Positions 1-10,654 of a DNA stretch of 64,000 nt are shown here, piece after piece. The DNA lies in NCBI GenBank assembly GCA_963810755.1, contig CAWEOP010000009.1, forward strand, positions 558,001 to 622,000. Reading direction: 5' to 3'. Both the position numbers and the translations under genes were made by a program. This DNA is from FEN-1219 sp963810755 (GTDB lineage: Bacteria > Pseudomonadota > Gammaproteobacteria > Steroidobacterales > Rariloculaceae). How positions within the stretch are numbered: position 1 is the first letter of the stretch; each line of letters opens with the position of its first letter. Under the pieces are notes generated by a model that did no database searches, was not told the origin of the DNA, and was given only the letters and a program-made list of their open reading frames with translations.

Positions 1-1115
1 AGGAGCTTCATGGAGTCCGCGTCGAAAGTCTTCGCGGCGCGCAGCAGCGGCGTCGCGCCCGTGCTCAACATGCGAGTCGCAGCCGCGATCCTTGCCGCGC
101 TCGCGCAGCGGCGGCAGCAGCTTGACCTGCAGATTCGGGTTCGCGCCTTTCTCTAGGATCTTCTGCGCAACTTGGAGTCCCGTCGTCTTGTCCGTCGACG
201 GCAAATCGGGCCGGCCGCCGGGCTTGAGCGTGTGCATGTCGACGGCCGTGTAGAGCGGCGATGCGGCCCCACCAATCCCAAACGTCTAGGCTCGCGCCGG
301 CGTCGACCAGATAGGCCGCGAGGTCGAAGTGGTAGTTGTCGAGCGCCATGATCAGCGGCGTGATGCCGCGGTAGCCCGAGAGGTCGATGTCGGCGCCGCC
401 CTCGACGAGCGCGCGCGCACACTCGACGCAGCCCTCGCGCGCCGCATACAGCAGCGCGGTGAGGCCGCCGAACGGCCGGAACAGGCGGCGCTTCTCGCCG
501 GACACTTGGCGCTGCCAGTTCGTGCGGCTCGGAGCGCGCATCGGGATTCGCGCCGAACTCGAGCAGCAACTTGACCATTTCGGGCTGCTTTTGCAGCCGC
601 TGCCCAGATCAGCGGCCGTTTGCTCGCGCCACGTTTCTTGAGCATTCACGTCGGCGCCGTGCTCGAGCAGCACGCGCGCCGCGGCGACGCCGTTGCCGCG
701 CGCCATGATCATCAGGGCCGTCTGGCCGTCCTTGCCGCGAGCGTCGACGTCGGCGCCCGCCGCCACGAGCTGCTCGACGACCGCAGCGTTGCCGACGACG
801 GCCGCTTCGCTGAGCGGCGTCGCGCCGTACTCGTTGACGGCGTTCGCGTCGGCGCCGGCTTTGACGAGGCGCTTCGACGAGCTCGAGGTTGTCGTTGTGC
901 ACGGCCCAATGCAGCGCCGTGGTGCCGTCCGCGGCCTTCGTGTTCGCGTCCGCGCCGTTCGCGAGCTCGCTCGTCGCCGCCGGCGCATCGTTACGCCGCG
1001 CCGCGTCCACGAGGTCGGCCGCCGCGGCTGCGGAGCCTACTGCCGCGAAAGCGGCAGCGGCGGCGAGTAGCCGAGCTCGCTCGCCCAAAGTACGCCCAAG
1101 GCGCCCTCGCATCAT
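1..1115 (-). CDS. Exported ankyrin-repeat protein (frameshifted, runs off left edge)
   Basis: Starts at an ATG preceded by GGAGGT at good spacing, 2 nt after the DUF1552 stop. Residues 1-35 form a signal peptide (Arg-rich start, Ala-rich core). Ankyrin units follow, recognisable from phrases such as GATPLSEAAVVGNAAVV, GADVDARGKDGQTALM and GGLTALLYAAREGCVECARALVEGGADI. They are spread over several minus-strand frames, with breaks near 890, 600 and 280, so at least three single-base shifts interrupt the gene. Repeat spacing is kept across the breaks, which suggests sequence error and not decay. Last gene of the operon starting at 5904. From its signal peptide it probably acts in the periplasm. 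The binding partner is unknown; the C-terminus is beyond the window. Confidence 0.75.
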
Positions 1116-1117
1116 GG

Positions 1118-2462
1118 TCAAACCTCCGTGAACTCGGCTTTGCTGTCGCCGACCGACTCGACCGGCACGCCCGCGCGCAGCATCAGCGTGAAGAGCAGAT
1201 TGGCGAGCGGCGTGTGATCCGGGTAACGCAAGTGCTGCTGCCCCTTGATGCCGCCGCCGTGGCCGAACACGAGCGTCGGCAACGGGAACGAGTCGTGCTT
1301 GTTGCTGTTGCTCATGTTGCTGCCGTACAAGAAGATCGAGTTGTCGAGCACCGACCCCGCGTCGCCGTCCGGCATCTTCGAGAGCTTGTCGAGGAAACCG
1401 GCGAATATCTCGCTGTGATAGCCCTGCACGACGACGAGCTTCTGCATCGCGGCCTTGTTCTCGGCGTGGTGCGACAGCGGATGGAACGCGTCGGGCACGC
1501 CGATGTGCGGGTACGGCGTGTTGCTGACCTCCGACATCATCATGTACGTCGCGATGCGCGTCACATTGGTCTGATAGGCCACGGCGAGCAGGTCGAACAT
1601 CAGCTTCAGCTGCGCGTCGAGGTCCGGCGCCGCGACCGGAATCTCCGGCACATTCACGCCCGTGAGATCGCGCGTCTTCAGCAGCTCCACGCGGCGCTCG
1701 ATCTCGCGCACGCTGTCGAGGTAGTCGTTCACGATCGCGCGGTCGTCCGCGCCGATGCTCGCGCCGCAGGCCTTTCACCTCGGCCATCACCATGTCGAGC
1801 ACGCTCGTGTAGTCCTTCGCGATGTCCGTACGCTCGTCGGCGGTGGTACCGCGGCCGAAGATCTTCGCGAACACTTCGCCGGTGTCCGCCTCCATCGGCA
1901 TCGGTGTCGTGGGCGTGCGGAACGAGATCGTGCTGCTGTAGGTGCAGCCGTAGGTGCCGTCGCAGCCCGAGGTGCCGCCCCGCCGCTCGGTCGCGAGCTC
2001 GAGGGACGGCAGCGGCGTTTCCTGGCCGATGTGGCGTGCGGCGATCTGATCGACCGAGATGCCGGCGCTCGGCGACTGCGACCGCGGCGGCGGCACGCAG
2101 CTCAACCACGTGCCCGGGATGATCGCGTGCACCGACGAGCTTTCGGCGGGCTTGTTGCCGAGGCCGCTGACGACCGTCATGTGCTTCTTGAGCGGCGCGA
2201 ACGGCGCGAGGATCGGCTTGAGATCGAAGTCGCGGCCGACGATGTCGGGCGTCCAGTTGTTCATCTCCTTGCCGAAGCGCGTGTTGTCCATGATCGCGCC
2301 GTGCGGGAGGTAGAAGAACCCGAGCCGCGGCTTCGGCGCGGCCGCCGTCTGCGACAAGGCCGTAGCAGCCGGCACCATCGCCGAAAGCAGCGGCAGACCG
2401 ATGCTCGCTCCGCCGGCCCGCAGGAAGGTGCGACGCGATAGGTGCTTCTTGGTGATGAACAT
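1118..2462 (-). CDS. DUF1552 family Tat-exported protein
   Basis: N-terminus carries a twin-arginine signal (SRRTFLRAGGASIGLPLL), so export of a folded protein is expected. The body has DUF1552 features: the RLGFFYLPHGAIMD start of the mature region, LDNSIFLYGSNMSNSNKHD, and LPTLVFGHGGGIKG near the end. One frameshift near 1763-1770 separates the first ~235 codons from the C-terminal ~205; restoring one base gives a continuous reading through VNDYLDSVREIERRVE. The start follows GAGAGGA, 20 nt after the DUF1592 stop. DUF1552 proteins are nearly always paired with DUF1592 cytochrome-like proteins, as here. The biochemical function of the family is not established. Confidence 0.85.
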
Positions 2463-2482
2463 GTCTCGTCCTCTCTAAGGCG

Positions 2483-4934
2483 CTATTTCGAACTGCCGCT
2501 CTCTGCCGCGACCGTCTCGCCGCTGGCCGCGTCCGGCACGCTGCGCATGCGGAACGGGGCGCTGGTGGCCACGCCCGCGACGATCGACGCGAACGAATAG
2601 TCGCTGCGCGCCGCGTCGTGCACGATCGATCTCACGACGGGCATGTCGTAATACTCGACCGTACGCCCGAGCGCGTAGGTAAGCAGGTTCTGAGTCACGG
2701 TTTGCACGAACTTCTCGGGCTGCACGGTGAGCGCCTCCCGCAATTGCACGGGGCTGTTCACCGCCCGGCCGTCCGCGAGCTCGCCCGTCGAGTCGATCGC
2801 GACGCCGCTGTCGCGCTCGCGCAGCCGCCACTCGCCGATCGCGTTGTAGTTCTCGAGCGCCTGGCCGAGCGGATCGATGACGCCGTGGCAATGGTTGCAC
2901 GACGATACCGTGCGGTGCAGCGCGAGCCGCTCGCGAACCGACTTCGGCTGCTCGAGCGACACCGGTGTGAGATTGGTTTCGACACCGGCCGGCGGCGGCG
3001 TAGGCGGCGTGCCGAGCAGATGCTCCATGATCCAGGCGCCGCGCAGCACGGGCGACGTGCGATCGGGATACGAAGTGGCCATCAGCACGCTGCCCTTGCC
3101 GAACACGCCCCAGCGATTCGGGTCCGCGAGCTCGACGCGCCGAAAGCGCTCGCCGCGCACGCCGGCGATGTCGTAGTGAAGCGCGAGCCGCTCGTTCACG
3201 AACGTGTACGGCGCCGTGAGCACCTCGACGACCGATTTCTTCTTGTCTCGCAGGATGCTGTCGAGGAACAGCGCCATCTCCTCGACGAACGCCTGCCTCA
3301 AGTCCGCGTCGAAGTTCGGATACAGCCGCGGGTCGGGCTCGACCGAGTCGAGCTGCCGCACACTGAGCCATTGAAACGCGAAGTTGGTCACGAGCGCCTT
3401 CGACCGCGGGTCGGCGAACATCCGCTCGATCTGCGCCGCGTAGACTTTCGGATCGCTGAGCCGCCCGTTCTCCGCGAGCCCGAGCAGCTCCTCGTCGGGC
3501 CCCTCGCTCCAAAGGAAGAACGCGAGCCGCGACGCGAGCTCGAGATCCGACACCGCATACGCCTCACCCGTCTTGACCTGGGCCGGCGGAGCGTCGGGCT
3601 CCATGCGATAGAGGAACTTGGTGCTCGACAGCACCGCGAGCAGTCCTTTCTGGATTCCGGTCTCGAACGTGCCGGCCTCTCTGCCTGCCGAATAGAAGCG
3701 CAGCAAAGGGTCCATGTCGGCATCGGTCACGGGACGCCGGAACGCGAGCCGCGCGAGCTTCGTGAGGATGCGCTCCGCGCACGGGGCTTCCTGCGCCTCG
3801 GTCTCGGGATAGCACACGAAGATCCGCTCGCGCGTCAGCGTCGGCTCGCTGATTCCCGACGGACCGTAGGGGCCGACCAGCTCCACGCCGAGCATCTGCG
3901 GCACGTCAGGCACGCCCTCGCCCGGCGTCAAGGCTTGCAGCCGGTGATCCGACTCCGCGTAGCTGCGCGCGATGAACGCGGCTCCTACGTCGCGGTATCC
4001 GGCTTTCACCTGGAGACGTATGTTGCGGAAGCGATCCTTGATCGCGTTCACGGCGGCGATCTGGAAGTGATCGACGTCGCGCAAGTCCTTCTCGCCGCCG
4101 AGCGACGCTTCGAACACCTTCGCACCGTCGATCGTGAGAATCGCCGTGTGCTCATACTCGAGCCAACCCTGCGGATAGGCGCGCAGCTCGGCACCGGGCT
4201 CCGAAGAGACCTTCAAGTTGAAGACGTATTCGCCGTCCGCCGGAAAGTAATGCCTGACGACGACACCGTCGCGAGTGCCGAGCGGCAAACCCTCGACGGG
4301 CACGGTGTGATTCTTCGTTTTCGTCAGGTACTCGGCGCGCGCGGGCGCCGGCTTCGGATTGCCCACTGCCTTGATGCTGATCTCGCGCGCTGCGGCGATG
4401 TACTGATCGAGATAGGTCGGCGAGACGCGCAGCACCTGCGCGACATTGTCGAAGCCGTCGCTCGTCACGTCCGCCGGCAGCAGCCGGCTCGCGTCGATGT
4501 CGACGCCGAGGAGATCGCGGATCGCCGTCTGGTATTCCACGCGATTCAAGCGGTGCATCACCACGCGGCCGGGAGAAACTCCTTTCGCACCCGCCGCCGC
4601 GTCGAGGCTCCCCTCGAGCGCCGCGACGAACTCGGTCACCTGCTCCGGCTTGGGATGCTTGCCTCCGGGCGGCGGCATCACGCCGCCGCGCAGACGGCGA
4701 ACCACATGCTCCCATGTCTCCGGGTTGGCCGCGACCGCGGCCGGGGTTACGTGCTCGAGGGAGAGCTCACCCGCGCGCTCGGCGTCGCTGTGACACTCGG
4801 TGCAATATTGCTCGAGCATCGCCCCAGCGGTCAGCGAGCGCTTCCTCGGGCGCTTTCGAGCAAGCGGTCACGAGCAGCATCGCCGACGCCAGCGGAATCG
4901 CCGCGGGAAAGAGTCTTGATCTCAGTGTGTTCAT
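2483..4934 (-). CDS. DUF1592-type multi-domain cytochrome-like lipoprotein
   Basis: The long frame begins inside the gene at an internal Met near 4819. The true start is probably the ATG at 4934 (AGGACG before it), whose first codons give a lipoprotein signal ending LLLVTACS; a single-base shift near 4825-4850 separates the two. A CxxCH haem motif (CTECH) lies just after the signal and a second (CNHCH, followed by GVIDPLGQALENYNAIG) near 2890. The order fits the planctomycete-type arrangement DUF1587, DUF1592, DUF1595, DUF1588, DUF1585: NRVEYQTAIRDLLGVD early, SRLAFFLWSEGPDEELL mid, LTYALGRTVEYYD at the end. Likely a membrane-anchored c-type cytochrome or oxidoreductase working with the DUF1552 product. 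Substrate unknown. Confidence 0.85.
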
Positions 4935-4940
4935 CACGTC

Positions 4941-5904
4941 CTATGCCACTATTCCCCGAAGGCGGTTCCACCACATCCCTTCATAGGCGTTCGATATGAA
5001 GAGCGCGGAATCGCTCCCGTACCGCGCGTCGAACTCCTTCGTGATGCGCTCGTCGATCATGTCGTCGACGCCGCGCCCTTCGAGCGCGATGGCTTCGATA
5101 CGCTCACGAACGGTCTCGAGCATCTTGAGCTGCAGCTCGAGATCCGTACGCCGCTGCGCAGGTCCGGAATCCGGAATGATCAGCGTCTCCGGGCCCGCCA
5201 TCGCGATGAGCTTCTTCGTCGACTCGACCATCCCGCCGATCCAGCCGCCGGTGATGTAGTCCAGCACCGGATACGCACTCGCCGTGACCGTACCGCCGGC
5301 GACGATCACGTCGTGCTTCGGGAACGATACGTAGATGTCTCCGTCGGTGTGGGCCTGGAGCAAGTGGCCGTAGACGGCGTTGTCGCCGCCGAGGCTCACG
5401 TCTTGCGGCTGCGGATCGGAGGAAACGAATGTCTTGTTCGGCAACGCGGCGCGCGAACGCGGCATGTAGCGGCGGTTTTCCCAGTCGACGAAGAACTTCG
5501 TGCTCATCCAGAGCCGCGTGTTCTCGTGCGACGACGACGGCCGTCCCTTCGCGAATGATCGCGTCGTTGCCGCCGGTGTGGTCGAGATGCCAGTGCGTGT
5601 TGAAGAGAACCCGCACGGGAATCGCACCGAACCGTTCGGAAAGAAGCTTCGTCAAATCCGTCGAGCGCTCGGCGGCGCCGCTGTCGACCATCAGCAGACC
5701 ATCGGAGCCCGCCAGAACGACGACGTTGCCGCCGGCGCCGTCGATCTGAATCAATCCGTCGCGCAGCTCGATAACGGTAAGGGGTCGTGCGCCGGTTTGC
5801 GCGTGCGCGGCTCGCGAGCCGCCGAATCCCGCGAGCATCGCACCGGCCCCGCCGATCGCCTGCAGGAAACGCCGGCGGCTGCTGACTGTGTTTGGCTGAC
5901 GCAT
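4941..5904 (-). CDS. Tat-exported MBL-fold metallo-hydrolase (frameshifted)
   Basis: Begins with a Tat signal (SSRRRFLQAIGGAGAMLAGFGG, cleavage after AHA). The metallo-beta-lactamase zinc motif THWHLDHTGG lies near residue 105. A frameshift near 5520 moves the reading into the frame that runs FFVDWENRRYMPRS, then ...VYGHLLQAHTDGDIYVSFP, to the stop at 4941. Lone MBL enzymes of this type act on esters, lactams or lactones; the substrate cannot be told from sequence. The stop is 6 nt before the corrected start of the DUF1592 gene, so it is probably the first gene of that operon and may supply or process the substrate of the cytochrome pair. Confidence 0.8.
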
Positions 5905-6222
5905 TCGACGAATCGTCCCCCGAAGCTCGTCGTGCTCGGGATTTCGAGCAGTTCAACTATAAGGTGTGGGAACGACGGGCGTCCACGACTCGGAATCGCC
6001 CGTTCGCGTCATTTCGCCACGATCGTCATTAAGTTTCCTGAAGGGAACGCGAGCCTCGGCGACGCCGCTCGCGGGCTCGGCAAACGGATCTATGTGTCGC
6101 GCGCGAAGCCGTTCGTTCGCGCGTGCGCTACGACCGCGTCGCGCAGCAGGCCGAGCGATTGCGTTTCGCGACCGCGGCCGATTCGCTCGGACTCCTCGTT
6201 CGCGACGTACTCCGTCGGCTTA
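5905..6222. other. 318-bp intergenic gap with no recognisable feature
   Basis: Lies between the start of the metallo-hydrolase gene and the stop of the SulP gene, both on the minus strand. The promoter of the metallo-hydrolase operon should be here, but I found no convincing -35/-10 pair, hairpin or RNA gene. Short frames in this stretch have no ribosome site or family resemblance. Confidence 0.5.
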
Positions 6223-7920
6223 TTAGGACACTGGTCGAGCGACGTCAGCCGGCTCGTCGTGCGCTCCGTGCGGCCCGCTGGCCAGATAGTGGTCCACGGC
6301 CAAGTCCATGGTGAAGAACATGTGCTCCTGCCCGACGGCTTGGCCAAAGGGTGAGCGCCGCACGGCGGCCAGCACGTCCGGTGTGAGCCCGACGAGCCAT
6401 ACTGAGACGCCGCGCTCCTTCATGCGCTCTTGCCCCTCCGCCAACATTTTGAGCGTCGTGTACTCCACGTCGAAGACCGCTCTCATATCGAGCACGACGA
6501 CCCGCGGCTCGGTCGCTTCGATCAGCACGCGCATTTTTTCCCCGACCCGCTGTCCGTTCAGGAAGAACAGCCGGCCGACGGGGCGCAGCATCAGCAGGCC
6601 TTTGAACGTCTCGTCGTCGGGGTTCTCTGCGGAGAGCGGTCGAAACACGCGCGTGCCCCGTTTGCGCCCGAGCTGATATACGGGCGGATCGGCTACCTGC
6701 TGCGCGAGCGCCACGAGGGAAATGACGATCGCCGCGACGATGCCTTTCAGAGTCCCGAGCAGCATGACACCCGCGAACGCGGCGACCGCCCAAATGAACT
6801 CCGTGCGTCGCACCGCGAGGATCGCCCGGAACTCCGGGACCTGAATCAGCCCGACCGAGTAGACGATCACCACGGCAGCCAGAGTCGCCTGCGGCATCAG
6901 GCTGATCAGCGGCGCGAGGAACAGCAGCGTCAACAGCGTGGCGCCGCCCGTGACGAGGCCCGCGAGTTGGCTCCGCGCGCCCGCGATGCGGTTCACGGCG
7001 GTCTGCGAGGTGCCGCCGCCCGCCGACATGCCGCCCATGAGCGCCCCTCCGGCCGTTGCGAGACCGGTGGCCACGAGCTCCTGGTTCGGGCGCAGCGGCG
7101 GATCGCCGCTATTGGCGAACGCTCGCGCAGCAGCTGCGGTCTCGGTGAAGCTCATCAGGGTAATGCCGAGCGCACCGGGCCACAGTTGCGCGACGAGCGA
7201 GAAATCCGGCAGCGTCAGCGCGGGCAGGCCGCGAGGAATCTCACCGACGGTCTCGACGCCGTAGCCCTCGAGCCCGAGCAGCGCCATGGCGGCAATACCC
7301 GCGGCCACCGTGACGAGCGGCGCGGGCACTCGCGGCGCGAATTTTTTCAAGCCGAGCAGCAGCGCGATCATCGCAAGACCCAGCGCGAGCGTGACGACGG
7401 ACGTCTCGGGCAAGCTCTTGAACAGCGCGAGCAGATTCTGCAGAAACGTGCCCTTCGGGAAATGCACGCCGAGCAGCTTCGGTACCTGATCGAGCACGAT
7501 CACGACTCCGATGCCCGCTTTGAAGCCGGACAACACGGGCTCGGAGATGAAGTCCGCCAGGAAGCCCACGCGGAGCACGGCCGCAAGAACGAGCATGGCG
7601 CCGACGATCAACGTCAGCGTGGCCGCGGCGCGCAGCAACAACTCGGGTTCGCCGCCCGGCACCACCATCGCGAGGTTGGCCCCCGTCAGGATCGCGATCG
7701 TCGTCGTGGTGGTGACGCTCAGCACGCGCGAGCTGCCGAGCGCGGCATAGATCACGAGCGGCACGAACGCGGTGTAGAGCCCGGCTTGGACCGGAAGGCC
7801 CGCCACGGTCGCGTAGGCCATGGCCTTCGGGATGACCACGGCCGCGGTGATGAAACCGGCGACGATGTCCGGCTGTAACCACTCCTTCCGATAGCCGAGC
7901 AGCCAATCGAGGATCTTCAT
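6223..7920 (-). CDS. SulP family anion transporter with C-terminal STAS domain
   Basis: 565 residues, the usual SulP length. It starts MKILDWLLGYRKEWLQPD and goes straight into the SulP signature region (DIVAGFITAAVVIPKAMAYA, with the conserved PKAMAYA), followed by about 12 hydrophobic segments up to residue ~420. The last ~120 residues form a STAS domain (RPVGRLFFLNGQRV, VVVLDMRAVFDVEYTTLKML). Expected to move sulfate, bicarbonate or another small anion across the inner membrane. I chose the Met at 7920 because the longer upstream frame runs into the PPK2 gene. Lies 56 nt downstream of PPK2 on the same strand, so co-transcription is likely. Confidence 0.9.
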   Translation of the reverse strand: MKILDWLLGYRKEWLQPDIVAGFITAAVVIPKAMAYATVAGLPVQAGLYTAFVPLVIYAALGSSRVLSVTTTTTIAILTGANLAMVVPGGEPELLLRAAATLTLIVGAMLVLAAVLRVGFLADFISEPVLSGFKAGIGVVIVLDQVPKLLGVHFPKGTFLQNLLALFKSLPETSVVTLALGLAMIALLLGLKKFAPRVPAPLVTVAAGIAAMALLGLEGYGVETVGEIPRGLPALTLPDFSLVAQLWPGALGITLMSFTETAAAARAFANSGDPPLRPNQELVATGLATAGGALMGGMSAGGGTSQTAVNRIAGARSQLAGLVTGGATLLTLLFLAPLISLMPQATLAAVVIVYSVGLIQVPEFRAILAVRRTEFIWAVAAFAGVMLLGTLKGIVAAIVISLVALAQQVADPPVYQLGRKRGTRVFRPLSAENPDDETFKGLLMLRPVGRLFFLNGQRVGEKMRVLIEATEPRVVVLDMRAVFDVEYTTLKMLAEGQERMKERGVSVWLVGLTPDVLAAVRRSPFGQAVGQEHMFFTMDLAVDHYLASGPHGAHDEPADVARPVS

Positions 7921-7976
7921 ACCACTAATGCCCGAAGTTTCGGCGCCGGCACGACACGGCGCCGCAGGTGTTCCAC

Positions 7977-9239
7977 TCACTCGGCGTCGAGACTGCGGCG
8001 CGCGGCCGCGAGGGCCTTGCGTTTTTCGGGTCCGATGACCGGGTAGTGCAGATCCAGCCCCGCGATCGCGTCGACCACCGCGCCCGCCACGATCAAGCGC
8101 GTGTACCACTTGTTGTCGGCCGGCACGACGTACCAGGGGGAGTGCTTCGAGGCCGTGTTCTTGATGGCTTCCTCGTAAGCGTCCTGGTACTCGGACCAAT
8201 GCTGGCGCTCCGCGACGTCGGAGGCCGAGAACTTCCAGTTCTTCTCCGGCCGATCCAGGCGCTCCATGAACCGACGCTTCTGCTCGGCCCGGGAGACGTG
8301 CAGGAAGAACTTGACGACCAGCACGCCGTTACGATTCAGGTACTTCTCGTAGTTGCTGATGTCCTCGTAGCGCTGATCCCAGATCTTCTTGGTCACCAGC
8401 GACGGGTGCATCTTCTGGCGGGCCAGGAGCTCCTGATGCACCTTCACGACCAGCAACTCCTCGTAGTAGGAGCGATTGAAGATTCCGATCTGACCGCGCG
8501 CCGGCACGTGGCGCATGTAGCGCCACAGGAAATCGTGATCGAGCTCCTCGCTCGACGGCTGCTTGAACGAGACGACTTGGCAGCCCTGCGGATTGATTCC
8601 CGAGGTCACGTGCTTGATGGTGCCGTCCTTCCCGGCCGCGTCCATCGCCTGGAACACCAGCAGCACGGCCCAGTGATCCTGGGCATAGAGCATGTCCTGC
8701 TGCTCGGCGAGCCATGCGACGCCATTGCCGAGCATCTCCTTGGCTTCGTCCTTGTCGGCGGACTTGAGGTCGGCGGTGTCTCCGGGGTCGATATCCTTGA
8801 GGTTGAATCCCTTGCCGCGCGTCACGCGGTACGGTGCGATGTATTCTTCGATACGCTTGAGCTGATCTTTCTTCTTCATTTGCGCTCCGTTCACGTGGGC
8901 TTGTCGGTAGCTCTTGGGTGGCGGCGCGGCGCCGGTCCCGCCGAGTGCCCGCCGCTGATCGAGCCGCTCGATGATCGCTTCCATGATCGATCTCGTTTCG
9001 TCCGCGCCGATGCGATCGACTGCCTTGTTGGCGGAGTTGAAGGTGGCCATCAGCAGCTCCCGCAGCTTCCGAAAGCCGATCGGGTTGTTCCGGCCGCAAA
9101 CGGTAGCGTCGTTCTTCAGGATGCGCTCGACGACTCCGGGGTCCTTCAGGTTCACGTCGCAAACGGTTGTCAGACGCAGAAATTCGTCGCCGATCGCGTC
9201 GAAATGCCGCGCCCAGGCTGGGTGCTCGGTTTCGCTCAT
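7977..9239 (-). CDS. Polyphosphate kinase 2 family protein with N-terminal extension
   Basis: PPK2 phosphorylates nucleotides with polyphosphate. The core shows a Walker A-like FQAMDAAGKDGTIKHV, then GINPQGCQVVSFKQPSSEELDHD, a Walker B-like region GIFNRSYYEELLVVKVH, and the C-terminal PADNKWYTRLIVAGAVVDA. These resemble the class of PPK2 that uses AMP/ADP. The first ~120 residues (FLRLTTVCDVNLKDPGVVERIL and following) are not part of a usual PPK2, which would begin at the Met at 8879 (residue 121). That internal Met has GGAG 6 nt before it, but the first start at 9239 has a stronger AGGAGG, so the 420-aa form is preferred and two forms are possible. Forms an operon with the SulP gene. Confidence 0.9.
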   Translation of the reverse strand: MSETEHPAWARHFDAIGDEFLRLTTVCDVNLKDPGVVERILKNDATVCGRNNPIGFRKLRELLMATFNSANKAVDRIGADETRSIMEAIIERLDQRRALGGTGAAPPPKSYRQAHVNGAQMKKKDQLKRIEEYIAPYRVTRGKGFNLKDIDPGDTADLKSADKDEAKEMLGNGVAWLAEQQDMLYAQDHWAVLLVFQAMDAAGKDGTIKHVTSGINPQGCQVVSFKQPSSEELDHDFLWRYMRHVPARGQIGIFNRSYYEELLVVKVHQELLARQKMHPSLVTKKIWDQRYEDISNYEKYLNRNGVLVVKFFLHVSRAEQKRRFMERLDRPEKNWKFSASDVAERQHWSEYQDAYEEAIKNTASKHSPWYVVPADNKWYTRLIVAGAVVDAIAGLDLHYPVIGPEKRKALAAARRSLDAE

Positions 9240-9400
9240 GGCGGACCCTCCTAACGAAGATTACCCTAATTAACACAAGTCAATCCGACTGAGCATAAGA
9301 CCTTCGTCGCGTTGAGTCACATGCGCTACACTGCGCGCCGGCAGAGCCGATCTGCCGACGTCGCTCGGACGGTTCCGGGCGCTAACGTGAGCACCACACC

Positions 9401-10654
9401 ATGTCCGCATCGCCTGCGAGCAAGCGCCGTTTCGCGCGCATCGATCGTCTCCCGCCCTACGTCTTCGGGATCACCGCCGAGCTGAAGCTCGCCGCGCGTC
9501 GCCGCGGCGAAGACGTCATCGACTTCAGCATGGGCAACCCCGACGGCGCCACGCCGCCGCACATCGTCGCGAAGCTCGTCGAGGTCGCGCAGCGCGACGA
9601 CACGCACGGTTATTCCGCGTCGAAGGGCATCCCGCGTCTGCGCCGAGCGATCTCGCACTGGTACCAGAGCCGCTACGGCGTCGCGATCGATCCCGACGCG
9701 AAGCCATCGTGACGATCGGCTCGAAGGAAGGCCTCGCGCACTTGATGCTCGCGACGCTCGATCGCGGCGATACGGTTCTCGTTCCGAATCCGAGCTATCC
9801 GATCCACATGTACGGCGCCGTGATCGCGGGAGCGGATATCCGCTCCGTGCCGATCGCGCCGGGTGTCGATTTCTTCGCCGAGGTCGAGGGCACGATCCGC
9901 GGGAGCTACCCGAAACCGAAGATGATCGTGCTCGGGTTCCCGTCGAATCCGACGACGCAGTGCGTGGAGCTCGAGTTCTTCACGCGGCTCGTCGAGCTCG
10001 CGCGCAAGCACGACATCCTCGTGGTGCACGACCTCGCGTATGCCGACATCGTGTTCGACGGCTGGAAAGCGCCGTCGATCATGCAGGTACCGGGCGCGAA
10101 GGACGTCGCCGTCGAGTTCTTCACGCTGTCGAAGAGCTACAACATGGCCGGCTGGCGCATCGGCTTCATGGTCGGCAACGCGGAGCTCGTGAACGCGCTC
10201 GCGCGCATCAAGAGCTATCACGACTACGGAACGTTCACGCCGCGTGCAGGTGGCGGCCATCGCCGCGCTCGAGGGCGACCAGCAGTGCGTGAAGGACATC
10301 GCCGCGACCTACCAGCGCCGCCGCGACGTGCTCGTGAAGGGAATGAACGACGCGGGCTGGCCCGTCGAGGCCCCCAAAGCGTCGATGTTCGTCTGGGCTC
10401 GCATTCCGGAACCATTCCGTGCGCTCGGCTCGCTCGAGTTCTCGAGGCAACTGCTCGACAAGGCGAAAGTGTGCGCGGCGCCCGGCGTCGGGTTCGGCGA
10501 CCTCGGCGATGAGTACGTGCGGCTCGCCCTGATCGAGAACGAGAACCGCATCCGCCAGGCCGTGCGCGGTATCCGAAGCATGTTGCGACCTCCCCACCCG
10601 TCCGCAGCTGCGCGAGGCGCTGGCGCTCCGGCGGAGCCAGGGCCAGCGAGCTAG
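9401..10654 (+). CDS. alaC: Glutamate-pyruvate aminotransferase AlaC (two single-base errors)
   Basis: PLP-dependent class I/II aminotransferase that makes alanine from pyruvate and glutamate. Near-identical in wording to E. coli AlaC over its length: FARIDRLPPYVFGITAELK, DFSMGNPDGATPPHIV, THGYSASKGIPRLRRAI, SKEGLAHLMLATLD, and the PLP-lysine region FFTLSKSYNMAGWRIGFMVGN. The frame breaks twice. At ~9703 a G is missing (AAGCCATCG should read AAG GCC ATC). At 10244 a G is extra (CCGCGTGCAG should read CCG CTG CAG). Both repairs restore the expected AlaC residues, so the gene is almost certainly intact in the organism. It converges with the next gene and overlaps its stop by 4 nt. Confidence 0.95.

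Noticed and set aside
1..1115. Ankyrin gene as a decayed pseudogene
   Set aside because: The repeats stay intact in successive frames and neighbours show the same single-base breaks, so sequence error is the simpler reading.
2618..4999. 793-aa open frame on the plus strand opposite the DUF1592 gene
   Set aside because: Arg/His/Leu-rich shadow of a GC-rich gene, with no ribosome site or family resemblance. The minus-strand frame has haem motifs and DUF signatures. The same holds for other long antisense frames across the window.
5966..6226. 86-aa open frame in the gap before SulP
   Set aside because: Arg/Ser-rich, no ribosome site and no conserved pattern.
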